Shown here: in pieces, positions 1-11,119 of the stretch
How the letters are laid out: each line of letters opens with the position of its first letter
Numbering within the stretch: position 1 is the stretch's first letter
Assembly: GCA_963932145.1 (NCBI GenBank)
Contig: OZ010578.1
Coordinates: 42,108,601-42,172,600, forward strand
Origin: Acanthosepion lycidas
Taxonomy: Eukaryota; Mollusca; Cephalopoda; Sepiida; Sepiidae
Reading direction: 5' to 3'
Length of the DNA stretch: 64,000 nucleotides
The notes under the pieces: generated by a model
Told to the model about the DNA's origin: nothing
What the model saw: the letters and a program-made list of their open reading frames with translations, nothing else
Databases searched by the model: none
Program-made: the position numbers and the translations under genes

Positions 1-309
1 ATTAAAACTATTTATTCTTTGTGATATATGTGTCCTGTAAAACTTATATATTTCATTCAAGATTAAGTGAAATAAAGTAAAATAAATAAGATAAAAAAAA
101 AATAAAAATAAAAATAAATAAGATAAAAAAAAAAAATGATGAATTAGCTTCAGATTTGAATGCACAAGGAAAAGTTCAAGTGTTGTTAAACCAAATAAAC
201 TTGTCTTGCCTAGCTAAAGATTTTATATGGTAAAATCATTTGCAGTTCATTTCTATAGCAAGATATTAGAAGTATAGTTTTATTGTGCATACAATATTTT
301 GATTCTAAC
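1..309. other. AT-rich spacer without a gene
   Basis: A-rich runs at about 90-136. The stretch 220-272 is an extra partial copy of a motif that returns at 370-420 and 850-895. No coding signal seen. Confidence 0.6.
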
Positions 310-417
310 TTTAACATTTACATTAATTTCTAGTCATGCGTAATGCTTTTCTTCGTCATTTCTCATGCATTTTTATAGTAAAATCATTCACAGTTCATTT
401 CTATAACAAAATATTAG
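310..417 (+). repeat. Direct-repeat arm left of a LINE fragment
   Basis: This stretch (from 'tttacattaatttctag') is repeated at 795-900 with scattered substitutions. The two arms bracket the LINE tail at 418-757. The arms are too long and too diverged for a target-site duplication, so the LINE probably lies inside an older tandem duplication. Confidence 0.6.
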
Positions 418-757
418 AACACTCCTCTATGGTACCTAGACACTATGAATTTAAGTGTATTACTAGACTGGTGTCAAGATCTCTTCATTTTAGTGCCAAA
501 ATGACTAAATGTAATCATAAGTTTGATGCTAACAGCTTTTTCTTTTGCACTTCTCCTTTGTGGAACTCTTTTTCAGCTTCTTGCTTTCAAGTCAAGTTTG
601 ATCTTCAAAAATATAAATGCAACATTAATCATTATCTTCTGTCCTCTTAAATTCTGTTCTTTTATTGTTCCTTAATGTTTTTTCTTATATTCTTCCACAC
701 TCAGTAACCCCCTACATGTTAGTGGCTTTGTTGCCTTGCTTGGGGTGAAATGATTAA
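418..757 (+). mobile_element. LINE-A 3' end (Jockey/CR1-like), fragment
   Basis: The open frame ending at 650 encodes the tail of the LINE reverse-transcriptase protein: a Leu/Val-Pro-x-His-Tyr-Glu-Phe-Lys block, Lys-Cys-Asn-His-Lys-Phe, then Leu-Trp-Asn-Ser and Lys-Phe-Asp-Leu-Gln-Lys. The same block is at 7720-7900. The 3' UTR ends near 757 in 'ggggtgaaatgattaaa', shared by all LINE-A copies here. Only about the last 75 codons remain, so this is a dead 5'-truncated copy. Confidence 0.85.
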
Positions 758-794
758 AAAAAATATATATATTTGCATTAAGCATATAATATCT

Positions 795-900
795 AAAGTC
801 TAATATTTACATTAGTTTCTGATCACAGATAATGCTTTTCTTTTTTCATTTCTAATGCATTTTCTATAGTAAATTCAGTTCTATAGCAAAATATCTGATC
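795..900 (+). repeat. Direct-repeat arm right of the LINE fragment
   Basis: Second copy of the arm at 310-417, same orientation. Confidence 0.6.
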
Positions 901-1142
901 AATTAACCAGTTATTATTTCTTATTAATCAGAAAGCAGTATCAGAAAATCGACCAGGAGATATTTTTCAAAAAAAAAAAAAAAAAAAAAATTATGAAAGT
1001 AGTATAAAAATACTTTAAGTAAAATAATGAACATGACAACAGATAAGCTGTCACTATTTTAATATTCAAAGGATTTGTTCTGGAAGGTTTTTATCAGTAT
1101 TTTTTAATCATTTAATCTAAAGTGAGAAAATAAAGGTCACTA

Positions 1143-1242
1143 AAGTGCAAGGGGTTACTGAGTGTGAAAGAAACAGAGAATAGATTATTGTGGAGAAAGG
1201 ACAATAAAAGAACGGTTTTCAAGGAGAGAGAAGATTCAAGAT
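1143..1242 (-). mobile_element. LINE-A 3' UTR fragment, antisense
   Basis: Reading the minus strand gives the LINE-A 3' UTR (ttcttttattgtcc..., then cactcagtaacccc). The terminal 'tggggtgaaatgatt' is missing. Non-coding remnant. Confidence 0.75.
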
Positions 1243-1365
1243 TTAAAAATTTTCCCAAATATTATTTGACTTTATTTTACTGAATAGAAAAAAAAAAAAA
1301 AGCATGCTAAAAATTTGGAGCCAACTTCAAGACTTTTAGTTCTGGTTCTTTATTTCTCTGAAGAC

Positions 1366-2496
1366 CAGTGGCAGACTGGGTCTAAAAACCAGACAAATTG
1401 GGACCCACCTACAAGCACAATTATATCATTTAATTTTCATAATGAATAAATAATTTTTTTTTAAAAATACGTATGGAAAAAAATAATACAATTAAAATTT
1501 TTATGTAAAAAATGTGTATTTCTTAATAATCACAGTGCAGATGTACTGTACATATTATTAGCAATAGATACAAAATATAAATGCAAAATGTTATAATTTC
1601 ATGTTTGTTGTTTATTATTTTGTTTAATTCTAAGTAAATGGTTGATATTTTTAATAATTTACTGCACAATTTACACATTAACAGATAGTTCAAATGCACA
1701 ACAGAGCATTGCATGCAGTTCACTATATTAAAAGCAATTTGTGTTCACTGGATGGTTGTTCAAATCTGCCAATAATTGCCTTCAATTCATTTCACAGTTC
1801 CTTTTCAATGGATAGCAATATGTATGATTCCAAATTCTCCTCATACAGCTAATTTCTTAACCTTGTCCCTATGATCTTTAGGTTTGAAGGGATCCTCTTA
1901 TAGTGAACGTATGAATTTCTGAATACGTCCTGAAAGTTTCATTAAAATCCAACAATTATTTGATTTTTGCAAGAATTTCCAAATCAATGTGTTTTTCACC
2001 AGAAAAAGTGATAATAAAAACTAACCTTTATCTTTGGTCTGCTGCTGATGTAAAAAAAAAAACAAGATTTTTAGCCAAAATTTTGAACATGCTACAAAGG
2101 ATTAAAAAACTTCAAAAAAATAATAAAAAAAATACTTTGGTCTTTCCTCTTGATAATAACATAAACATTTTAATGATACAACTTTGTTTTTATTGAGTTT
2201 GGGGCTGCCTTTTATTTTATTGAGTTTGGGGCTGCCTTTTTTTTATTGAGTTTGGGGCTGCCTTTTTTTTTTATTGAGTTTGGGGGCGCCTTTTTTCATC
2301 ATGCTATACTGTTTCTTATATGACCAAGTCAAGGTCCCTACTGCTAAGTGTGCAGATGACTTTATAAAGTTCTTATTCCATTTTATTACTAAAACAGTTG
2401 TTTATGGTTGTTTCTTCATTTAATTTTTATTTGATATAGGGGGCCTACTCCATCAAGGCTCACTTGCCATTGGGCAAGTTGACCAGTCTGCCACTG
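1366..2496. mobile_element. hAT-type DNA transposon, non-autonomous, 1131 bp
   Basis: The ends are perfect 14-bp terminal inverted repeats: CAGTGGCAGACTGG at 1366 and its exact complement ending at 2496. They are bordered by 8-bp duplications CTGAAGAC (1358-1365) and CTGAAGAG (2497-2504), 7 of 8 identical. The 8-bp duplication and CAG start are typical of the hAT superfamily. Frames inside (66 aa minus at 1523-1723, 78 aa plus at 1960-2196) show no recognisable transposase or hAT dimerisation domain, so it depended on a transposase made elsewhere. The interior carries a short tandem array at 2185-2297. Confidence 0.85.
2185..2297 (+). repeat. Short tandem array inside the hAT element
   Basis: Four copies of 'tattgagtttggggctgcc' separated by T-runs of varying length, with the last unit changed to 'gggggcgcc'. 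Unit spacing about 27-32 bp. Confidence 0.9.
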
Positions 2497-2504
2497 CTGA
2501 AGAG

Positions 2505-3287
2505 ACTCAAACTAGTAATAATTCTTGAAAAATGGATTTGAAAATGCAGTTACATATTCTTTTTCATATTGAAATGATGTGTTTCAAAAACTAACAAGCA
2601 TCTAATTTTACAACATGGAATATTATGAAACAGAAAAAAAAAACACTCCTTGAACTGTAAGTATCCTGTGGAATTTTAAATTTCCATAATCAATTTCTTT
2701 AAAAATAATTTGATTTTAAAAATAAAACTTGTATCAGACAGGAATTCCTTTTCTTTTAGGATAACCTTAACATGAAACATAGTCAGTGATATAAACAAGT
2801 GATATTTTAATATCCTTGGGGATATAGTTTTGAAGGTCTAATGGTTCACAAAAAAATTGTGGTCTAACCTAATTTTGGGGTACTGATTTCAGATATGATA
2901 TCCATTTTCAGTTATCATCTCTAATGTTTTAGATATACGTGTATGTAAAAATTTCTCAGAATTAACCTGTAGAAAAAGATAATATGTATTAAGGAAAAAG
3001 ACAATAGGAAAACTGTAGTTTTAGCTGACACATTTCATCCAATGTGGAGTTTTTCAATATCACCTTTCCTAACAGAATCACTACTCTCTCAAGCCAACAT
3101 ACATAACAAATATATCAAGAAATCAAACAGCTGAATTCGTCAACATAACAATACAAACTATATTTCTATACATGAAAATATTCTCTTCAAACAAAGTAAT
3201 TGGCATAATTTTTCAGTTGACCATATGAATATACAATAGCATTTCTAAATTCTAGTTGCTAATGACATTTTGTTTCTTGTTTAAAGA
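2505..3287. other. AT-rich spacer without a gene
   Basis: No frame longer than about 60 codons, no repeat family recognised, no RNA gene seen. Confidence 0.6.
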
Positions 3288-3289
3288 TA

Positions 3290-3391
3290 TTAGGTTGGTG
3301 CAAAAATAATGACGTAATAATGTCGTTTTTTGACGTTAAAAAATACGTCAAAAAACAACATTATTACGTCATTATTTTTGCACCAACCTAA
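3290..3391. mobile_element. Palindromic mariner-type MITE, 102 bp
   Basis: Begins TTAGGTTGGTGCAAAAAT and ends with its complement, flanked by TA (3288-3289 and 3392-3393), the mariner target duplication. The arms are nearly perfect over almost the whole element with a short loop near 3340. The ends match the mariner terminal repeat known from the human MADE1/Hsmar1 group. A 97-bp sister is at 33868 and shorter 80-bp forms are at 18440 and 39526. Confidence 0.93.
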
Positions 3392-3393
3392 TA

Positions 3394-4128
3394 CTTTGTT
3401 TCAATAAATTCATTTCATTTTCTGCCTTAGAAAAAGTCTACATCGAATGAAATGCATCAGCTATAACTACAGTTTTCTTATTGGCTTTCCCCTATATACA
3501 TGTATACAAATAGATATTTATGACCAATTTATAGATGCTAAATTGAATTTAATATTTTAACAGGTTGATGACATGGCAAAATTTTTTTTTTTAGAAATTA
3601 AAATAATTTATTTTTATCATTCCTATAATGCTCTATAACTATATACAACCATTTTATATGTTACATACATGTTTATATCATGATTTGGTGATAATTCATA
3701 TAGTTATATACATGATCAATGTTTATTTTATTTTAAAGATTTTTGTGAGCTGTTAAATATCTCCAGTAATGGTATCCCAAACTTTCAGGAACCGGTTCTA
3801 TAAAGACAGGTAATCTTTAGAAACCTATTCTGCTTATTTTCTTTTTAATCTGAGAATGGAAACAAATCACTTTATCATATCAAAAATAATTAACCCATTT
3901 TGATAATTTAGTAGAAAACATTTATTTATTAAGATATTTCCAGATTGAAGTTCTGTTCTCAACATATTTCTGTTCAAAAGAATGATGCTTTTTCACCCAG
4001 GTGTCATCAGCTGTGTTATGGTTTCTTAGCCATATTCCAACTGAATCACTGCCAAAATACCAAAGATCCAATGGATGGCCTATCAAATTTATGACTAGAA
4101 AATTTGCCACATTTTTAGCTTCAAAACT
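3394..4128. other. AT-rich spacer without a supported gene
   Basis: A 62-codon minus frame at 3922-4110 has no recognisable domain and is treated as chance. Nothing else seen. Confidence 0.5.
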
Positions 4129-4129
4129 T

Positions 4130-4375
4130 TTGGTCGGAATGTCGAACTGAACACTTTATTTCGCTCACTGGGGTAGACTGTTCTAGTTCCATGTGCCATG
4201 TTTAATGGATGTCAGTTATCAGTGAGCGAAATAAAGGTTTCAGTTTGACATTCCAACCACCTGAAGAAGGCCGGAGTGTATAATGTCCAAAACGTTGTAA
4301 TAAATATGGTGACAAAGATGAGCACAATACTCCGAATAATGTAAATAATGTAAATTTAGACATGATAGAGCAAAA
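4130..4375 (+). mobile_element. S1 SINE, foldback copy without tRNA head
   Basis: An inverted body piece (4133-4220) is followed by a direct body (from 4221), giving complementary arms around 'gagcgaaataaag' and 'gacattccaacc'. The direct part continues through the hammerhead-like block (CTGAAGA at 4261-4267) and the S1 tail. In this copy the second core box reads AAAA instead of GAAA, so it is not expected to be catalytic. It ends in the S1 'aataatgtaaataatgtaaat' tail. Confidence 0.8.
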
Positions 4376-4831
4376 CTGTTTGGAAATTTAAATTAATCAC
4401 ATTAAAATTAGTAAAAAAAAATCATCTCTTCATATGCTCGTCTTGGAGCAAAACTGACTTTAGTTAATCAGTGTAATTGACCAAATGTTCGGATACAATC
4501 TAATCCAACATTTTGAGCATTTTGGTATCCATGTTATTGAGCAACTATGTCCTGGATCAACCAAGTTATTTGCTACAAGATCACTTTCAATTTAAAAAGT
4601 AATTTTGTTGTTTTGGCATTGAATTTTTTTAATCACATCTTGAACTGATAAAATATAATCCTTGTCATAACTTAGCAAACTCTTTTCCTAAACAGTCTGT
4701 AGCAAATTCCCCAAGTGTAACAAAATTAAAGCCACTGTTGAGCAAATATATGCAAGCATCAATTAAATCATTACATCATTGACTATTCTAGTGACTTGTG
4801 CAAATGCTTTGAATATACGCTCTTTTAGCGC

Positions 4832-4954
4832 TAGAGGGCGTCGTCAGTGATGTTCTAGAAAAGGATCATTGGGTAGTTTCGGGTCTTTCAAACATCATAC
4901 TGACCTCACCAAATCGACCACTTCAGAGCTGATCAGACTCTGAAACGCCCTCTA
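4832..4954. repeat. Small inverted-repeat element, about 123 bp
   Basis: Perfect 10-bp arms tagagggcgt (4832-4841) and acgccctcta (4945-4954) with partial extension inward. It is more GC-rich than its surroundings. No target duplication could be fixed, so the class is unknown. Confidence 0.5.
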
Positions 4955-5625
4955 AAAAATGCTTGTTAACACTGACTTTTATAAATATACCCCGTAGTCA
5001 CACATTTGATTGGAGATTGACCAACAGCCAATCACAACGAAGCAAATTCTTTAATGAATTCTCTTGCTTTTCTCTTTATTTGTTTTGCTATTTGCTTGAT
5101 ATTCTTTTTGCAAAATTAGCTAAAAATGTTAATTTTTCATCATTTATATGTGATACAACATTTTTAAGTGGATCATTTGTCCTAATATCTCCATATTCTT
5201 CTTTAATACTGACAATTTTGCAAAACTTCCCCAATGAAAATAATGTCTTTTCCTGTATCATCACTATTTAATAAGTCAGTTTAAATTACAGCTACAGTCC
5301 TAAAACAAACTACTTTTAATAGTGGGAAACTTTTTTCTCTCACTTGGTTTTGAGTAAACTGCTACATGTGTTTTGAGAGTTTAGCAAACTAATTTTTTTT
5401 ATCTTCAAAAAGTCTTTTCACAATTTCTTCATCTTGCAGTTCTTTCTCTACCTTCAGAATTGGAATTCCAAACTAGCTTTACTTATCCAATTATTACAGA
5501 TATTTTCAAGTATAAGGACATGGCCAAAAAATAAGAATAAACCATTTTTTACTTATTATTAGGATTATTTTTAACAGTCAAATTTACTGACAAAAAGCAT
5601 TGATTTATACAACTATTGTCACATA
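4955..5625. other. AT-rich spacer; 102-codon frame not supported
   Basis: The plus frame 4963-5271 is hydrophobic and Phe/Ser/Leu-rich as expected for translated AT-rich DNA, and no family was recognised. 'TATAAATA' occurs at about 4979 and CCAAT-type pentamers near 5010-5035, but nothing downstream looks like a gene. Confidence 0.4.
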
Positions 5626-5628
5626 TAA

Positions 5629-6310
5629 TTGCATAATCATTTATATGGTTTGGTCGGTTTGTTTTGTTTTACGGTGTATCAACCTCAATGGGTTTATTTA
5701 ATGCCAACAAAATTTTTATTGCTGGTAATATTTTGTTTTGTCAAAAATCTAGTTCTGGTAATATTTTTTTCCTTCAAAACTGTATTGCTGGTAATATATT
5801 TTTTTTTTTTCAAAAATGTATAGCTGGTAATAAATATATTGCTGGTAAGTTTTTTTTTTCAAAAATATATTGCTGGTAATAGTTGTTTTTTTTTTTTGTT
5901 TTGTTTTTTTTTCAAAAATATATTGCTGGTAATAGTTTTTTTTTTCTTCAAAAATATATTGCTGGCAATAGTTTTTTTTTCTTCAAAAATTTATTTCTGG
6001 TAATAATCGTCTACAAAGTACTTCTGGTATTAAAACCTATTTTTTCACTTTCATAATACTTTTTACCTCAGTTCAGGGGTCAACCACTTTCCCATAGCTG
6101 AGACCCCAACAGGCGCCACCACCCAAGGTCAGAGTGGACCCGGGAACACCAGCAATTAAGAGGTGGTTCCACACTCCTCAAAACCTCCTGACAAGAGGCC
6201 CCGCTGTTGGACACAGTTTATTGTCATACCCAGGACGTGGATGTAGTTTATCGTCATACCCAGGACGCAGATGTAGTTTATCATCAATACCCAGGACGCT
6301 CATTTAAGTG
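5629..6310 (+). repeat. R-X composite repeat, copy 1
   Basis: Three modules: a leader 'ggtttggtcggtttgttttg' with 'gtatcaacctcaatggg', a run of eight or so 'aaaaatatattgctggtaat' units divided by T-rich stretches (about 5720-6005), and a GC-richer tail (about 6085-6300) containing 'aattaagaggtggttccac' and three repeats of 'gtagtttatcgtcatacccaggacg'. Other copies are at 16110-16905 (split by an LTR) and 60470-60835 (reverse). No coding capacity and no known superfamily recognised. Confidence 0.8.
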
Positions 6311-6589
6311 GTTGATTAAAGTAAATTTGTCACTGTTATAGAACAATTCTGAATCTAGTTTGGCAACTGAAATAATCTTAAACCAGAAAGTTGGGCCAAC
6401 TATGTAAATATTTTACTATGATAACCAGAACTGTTTTTGCTAATCTCTTTTCAAATTCTCTTTGAATTTTGCTCTTGGCTCATCTGGAATATCTTTGCCT
6501 GACTTTCCACTTAGAACTGAATCTCTAATGAGTGATATGTGTAATAACTCCATCTTCTATCATCTTTAAACTGGATCGCATAAAGAATG

Positions 6590-8062
6590 TGGGCACAATG
6601 ATATCCCTGCAATAAACTATAACAGACTGAACTGGCTCCTGTTCTCTCTAAACTCTACAATAAATGCCTTGCTGCTTTTTGTTTTTCTGCTTGTTGGAAA
6701 TACTCTTCTTTAATTCCTGTCTTTAAGAACTCAGGTGAACCATCAGATCCTTCTATTAGCCTATAAGCCCTCTACCTTTTTGGCAAAGTACTAGAGGCTA
6801 TAATCAATACTGAATTGGTCAAGCCTCTCCCCTCACAGGGTTTTCCTTTAGATAAGCAATATGGCTTTTGCTTCTCTTCATCAACTGCTGATGTATAAGC
6901 AACCATTGCTGAAATGGTCTGTCAAACTTTAGATAAGAATAGTGAAGCTTGTGATATTGCTTTGGATATCTCAAAGACATTTGACAGGGTTTGACATACT
7001 GTCTTCACAAGTTGAAAAGTTATGATATTTCTTGAGTAATTATTGAACTGATTCAGTCTTCTTATCAAATCAGGGCTCTATTCTTGAACATAAATTGTTC
7101 TTAATTTTCATCAACAACCTTCCTGATGGCATCAGTTCTCAACTCGGTATCTAGGCTGATGACACAACTAATTACTCCTGTCTTAATAGTAAGTCTGATC
7201 AGTTTGATAATGTCATATTGGCAGCTGATCTGAAAAAGATGACCTATAATTGGTTGTTAACTGGGGCAAGTAAGGTCTTGATAAATTTAATGCCTCCAAA
7301 AACCATCTAAGAGAAACCTTTTTGATTTCCATCAGTATAGCTGATAATAACCTCCAGGAGAGTGACTCATTGCATCTTCTCAGGCTAACATTTTCTATTG
7401 ACATGAAGTGGAAAAATTATATTAAATCAATTGCTAGGTCTGCTGCTAGGAAAATTGGTTAACTGTATCATGCTAGAACATTTTTCTTGCCCAAATCTGT
7501 CTTACATATTTATAAGCCTACCATTTGTCCTTGCTTTGAATATTGCTGTCACATCTGGTTTGGTACTCCTGCTATATATTTAGAGATACTTGATAAATTA
7601 TACAGAAGAATCTGCAATGTCATTGGTCCTAATATGGCATATTGTCTTCTGCCACTTTCCCACCACTGTAATGTAGCTTGCCTGTGCCTTTTCTATAAAT
7701 ACTTTCATGGTAATTGTTCTGATGAACTTCCTTCTATGGTACCTGGATTTTATGAATTTAAGTGTAGTATTAGATTGCTGACAAAGTACCATATAGCTAG
7801 ATGTAACTATAAGTTTTATGTTAACAGTTTCTTTTCTTACACTTCTCGCTTGTGGAACTCTCTTCCAGCTTTCTGCTTTCCAGACAAGTTTCATCTTCAA
7901 AAATTTAAACCATTTGCAATATCAATCGTTATCTTCTGTCTTCTTAGTTCCCATTCTTTTGTTGCTTTCGCTTCTAAATAATGTTTTCTTTTTCTTATAT
8001 TCTTTCAAACGCAGTAAACTCCTGCATCTTAGTGTCTTTATTGCCTAGCTTAGGGTGAAATG
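6590..8062 (+). mobile_element. LINE-A retrotransposon, RT half to 3' end, decayed
   Basis: The longest non-LTR copy. Reverse-transcriptase landmarks appear in order across shifting frames: Pro-Val-Phe-Lys-Asn-Ser-Gly-Glu and Leu-Val-Lys-Pro-Leu around 6720-6830, Leu-Asp-Ile-Ser-Lys-Thr-Phe-Asp-Arg near 6965, Gly-Ser-Ile-Leu near 7077, Ile-Asn-Asn-Leu-Pro-Asp near 7110, and Ala-Asp-Asp-Thr-Thr (the catalytic Asp-Asp) near 7160. The open stretch 7487-7981 is the C-terminal region (Tyr-Lys-Pro-Thr-Ile-Cys-Pro-Cys-Phe-Glu-Tyr-Cys; Phe-His-Gly-Asn-Cys-Ser-Asp-Glu-Leu; Leu-Trp-Asn-Ser-Leu-Pro). The 3' end near 8062 carries 'agggtgaaatgattaaag'. Jockey/CR1 group by motif content; the exact clade is uncertain. 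Stops and frameshifts are frequent, so it is inactive. Confidence 0.9.
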
Positions 8063-9037
8063 ATTAAAGAAAGGTTTATCGGTCTAGAGATATTATTATT
8101 AAATTCAAACTGTATTTGCTAATTACAAATGGAAAAACTCACTACAATTCAATGAACCCCAGTATTTTAAAAATTTTAATTTTTTGTTTTTTTTTTGTGT
8201 ATAAACATGTTGATTTTCATAAATATGGTCGTCAAAACACAATATTATCAGATAATAAGAAAAATACCAAAATAGATTAAAATTTATTCATAATTTTCTA
8301 CCATTTCCATAACAAGCATCTTCATATGTAAGACTATAAAGTCAAAGTACCTAAAATTCAATAAAATATTTGATTGCTTAGAATATTTTCTTAAGTTTTT
8401 AAGATTACTGGGTAGTGTAAAAATGATTTAAAAACGGTGTTCACATTATATTTGTCAAATAATTTTTTTCTTCACTGAAATTTCGCAAACACCAGGCTGT
8501 CAATCAATTCAACACCTCAGAAAAACACTTACTCAATGTTAAAAAATAGTTTTCTGCAATATTTTAAAGAAAATTAAATAATACTTGTTCCAATTCAGAT
8601 TAGTTACATATTTTTTTAAATCAGCTAATTTTTCTAATATAGCATTTCAGAAAAGTACATTTTATTTTTGAAAGATGTTTAAAAAAAGGGACTTATGCTG
8701 TGTTGATAGATCTCTTATGAGTGAATTTATAAATTTTTACTGATAAGTAGAAAAAATGATTCCAATCAATTTAAATTCGGTTTGAAATACACCATTTTGC
8801 TTATTGGGAATATTAAATTTAATCTATTAGCTCGGAATTAAGACTAAAAAATAAAAGCTCCAAGAGAGATTTTTCATTTTTTTAAAATACATTTAAACTT
8901 ATAAAAGCACACCATTCACGCTGGCAACTGAATTTTCAATAATACAAAATTTTTTTGTCTGTTAAAAAAATAAATAAATAAATAAAATAAAAGATAGAAA
9001 AAGTAAAACTAAAATAAAAAATATTAAAAACATACTA
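8063..9037. other. AT-rich spacer without a gene
   Basis: No long frames and no recognised repeat family. A short (AAAT)n run lies at about 8965-8990. Confidence 0.6.
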
Positions 9038-9040
9038 TAT

Positions 9041-9669
9041 ACCGTAATTCACCATGTTATAATACGCCTTCACTCATAATACGCACCCCTAAAATTGTGC
9101 TGAAAGTGTGGGAAAATGCTTTTGCTCACATATAATACGAACACCTTGTTTGGTAATCAAGCCCTATAAATTGTATCACTTCAATTTCATTACGGCCAGC
9201 GTTTGCTACTCTTATCCAAGCGGTAATTGATATTTATCAAAATTTCCGATCATCACGATTCTAAAAGGAAACGGAAATACTTATATTGTGCCTACTGCGC
9301 AGACTCATTAACCTGTTTTTGTTCGATAAAAAATTGTAATCTATTGGACCTGTATGTAGTTTTTCACAAAAAATGGTTTTAAACATAGAATAATATTATT
9401 CTAATTTAGTTTTATGATCATTCTTATTTTTTATAAGTATTGTTAGGTAGATATGATTGTATCTGATATCCTTATGGAGTCGTAATCGCCGAATAGTGTC
9501 AAATTGCCGTATTGTGTTGAGTAATCATTTCACAACAGAAATCGACCTATGAAGCGGCAATTTTTTAAAGATTTTTTTGTATCTGTGCATAATACGCATC
9601 CTTAATTTTGCTTATTGTTTTTTGGGTTTTTTTTAGAAAAAAATTAGTATAATACAGGGGAATTACGTT
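9041..9669. mobile_element. Non-autonomous DNA transposon with 'ataatacgc' ends
   Basis: Left end 'accgtaattcaccatgtta' followed by 'taatacgc' (9041 on); the right end is the imperfect complement 'gtataatacaggggaattac' ending near 9669. The interior holds further 'ataatacgcacc/atcc' motifs next to both ends. Flanks are 'tat' on both sides. No transposase frame. Superfamily not determined from sequence alone. Confidence 0.7.
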
Positions 9670-10455
9670 ATACATATATGTGCAAAAGCTTTCAACATGA
9701 AACGAAACGCATTAGTACGTTTTAATACTAAAATGCGGGGACTCATCACTTGTTGAGAAGAGCTGAAGCGTGTCAGAAGAAATCGGCACATTCGTTCCTC
9801 AGGAAATTCGAGTTCACTGGAGAGATAGTAAAACTCTTCTAAAAGCAAAATTAAAGCCTTTATTTTCCTGGTCGTAAATGCTGTTTTTTTTTCTTTTGTT
9901 TTATTTTTGCTTTTGTTTTTTTTTCGTTTCTTTTGTTTTTTTGGGTTTTTGTTTTTTTTTTTTGTTTTTCAAGATTGTAATTGATGATGGAAAATTGAAT
10001 GATGAATTTAAATACAAATCAAAAGAAGGAAGATATAAAGACTAAAGCGCTAAATAAATATTTATAGGACGGTTGTTTATGCATAATTTAACACCATTTG
10101 TATATAGTCGCTTTCACTGAAGACCGTGATGTGACATAAACACAGATTCAAAACGTTTTTCTAGTTTTTATTCGGTTTCACAATTTTTTTCCCTCTAGTT
10201 TAGTAAGGAGATTGTTACAGAAGAAAATTTGGCCGAGCAGCTAAAGTGCAAATACAAGATTTTATAATCAAGAAATTGTTGGAATGATGCCTTAATGGCT
10301 CTTCTTACTACTTCCACTCGGAATTTACTCCGACTCTTACTCGGACTGGCCACTTTGTCTTTCTTTAAACATTATATTCTGATTAAAATTTTAAGTTGGT
10401 ATCCACTCAATGGGGATATCGTATCTTATTAATAATTTTCAGTTTTAAGCAAAAA
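9670..10455. other. Spacer; T-rich runs and one weak Penelope-like remnant
   Basis: T-rich (TTTTG)n-like stretch at about 9885-9970. Around 10105-10170 'cactgaagaccgtgatg' and 'attcaaaacg' recall the Penelope-end layout but are too eroded to call. Confidence 0.4.
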
Positions 10456-10457
10456 CT

Positions 10458-10735
10458 TATGACAAAATGGAAAAAAAAGGGTTTCATATGACGCTTTTCA
10501 TCTCTTAGTACTTCATCAGACTAAAGTGATGTTTATGTTGATGTGACTACACACACACATGAAGGAGAGGAGACACTGAGAATTTTTAATTTAATTTTTT
10601 TTCTTTTCCTTTCTGTTCAGGTTTCCATCGCTTTTGTTATTAAATATCCCATATTGTAATAATAGAATATCTGTCAAGAACATGGACATAAATTTACCGT
10701 GAATGATCGAGTGATTAAAGCAATTTCTATTTATT
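10458..10735 (-). mobile_element. Penelope-like element 3' end, fragment
   Basis: On the minus strand it carries 'gacagatattctattatta', 'gggatatttaataacaaaag' and, further 3', a hammerhead-type block: CTGATGA (10513-10519) then GAAAAGCGTC (10490-10499). The same arrangement follows a GIY-YIG endonuclease at 60.98-61.55 kb, which identifies the family. No coding part here. Confidence 0.7.
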
Positions 10736-10788
10736 TATTTTTTTGTTTTAGTACATTATTTTCCCCGTTAATTAAAGTAGCATGTTTT

Positions 10789-11117
10789 CTGCAAAGTTCC
10801 TGAAAACTATACCACAGGTTAACCCAAGCCTTGTGAGTGAAATTGGAATTGCTTGGGTGCCGTCAATGTTTGTGCTAGCACGAAGTCACAAGTCATCATG
10901 ACCGAGGGTTTGAGCGTACTGGCCGTGTGAAAAAAAATCCGTTCATTGTGCTAGATTCTCCCAGAAACTGTAACTAATGCTCGCTCAGCATAGCTGGAGT
11001 ATAAACTATTGATGGGCTCTGTGAATTTTGAATAAAGATATATGTGCCTGAGCATGCGTCTACAAACAGAGAAGGCTAGCCGCCTCACGTGTACTATTCG
11101 CAAACAAGTAACCAGCC
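10789..11117 (+). repeat. R-Y repeat, copy 1
   Basis: About 320 bp shared with 13180-13535: 'cctgaaaactatacc', 'ccttgtgagtgaaatt', 'cttgggtgccgtc', 'gaagtcacaagtcatc', 'cccagaaactgtaactaa', 'cgcctgagca-gcgtct', 'ggctagccgcc'. It may be a long SINE; the second copy has a tRNA-like B box. Confidence 0.75.
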
Positions 11118-11119
11118 AT

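Noticed and set aside
3922-4110. 62-codon minus frame
   Set aside because: No similarity recognised and no neighbouring gene structure.
4979-5040. TATA and CCAAT words before the 102-codon frame
   Set aside because: Common by chance in AT-rich DNA and the frame has no coding character.
10105-10170. Hammerhead-like boxes
   Set aside because: 'ctgaagaccgtgatgtgaca' with 'caaaacg' lacks GAAA and any stem II; too eroded to call.
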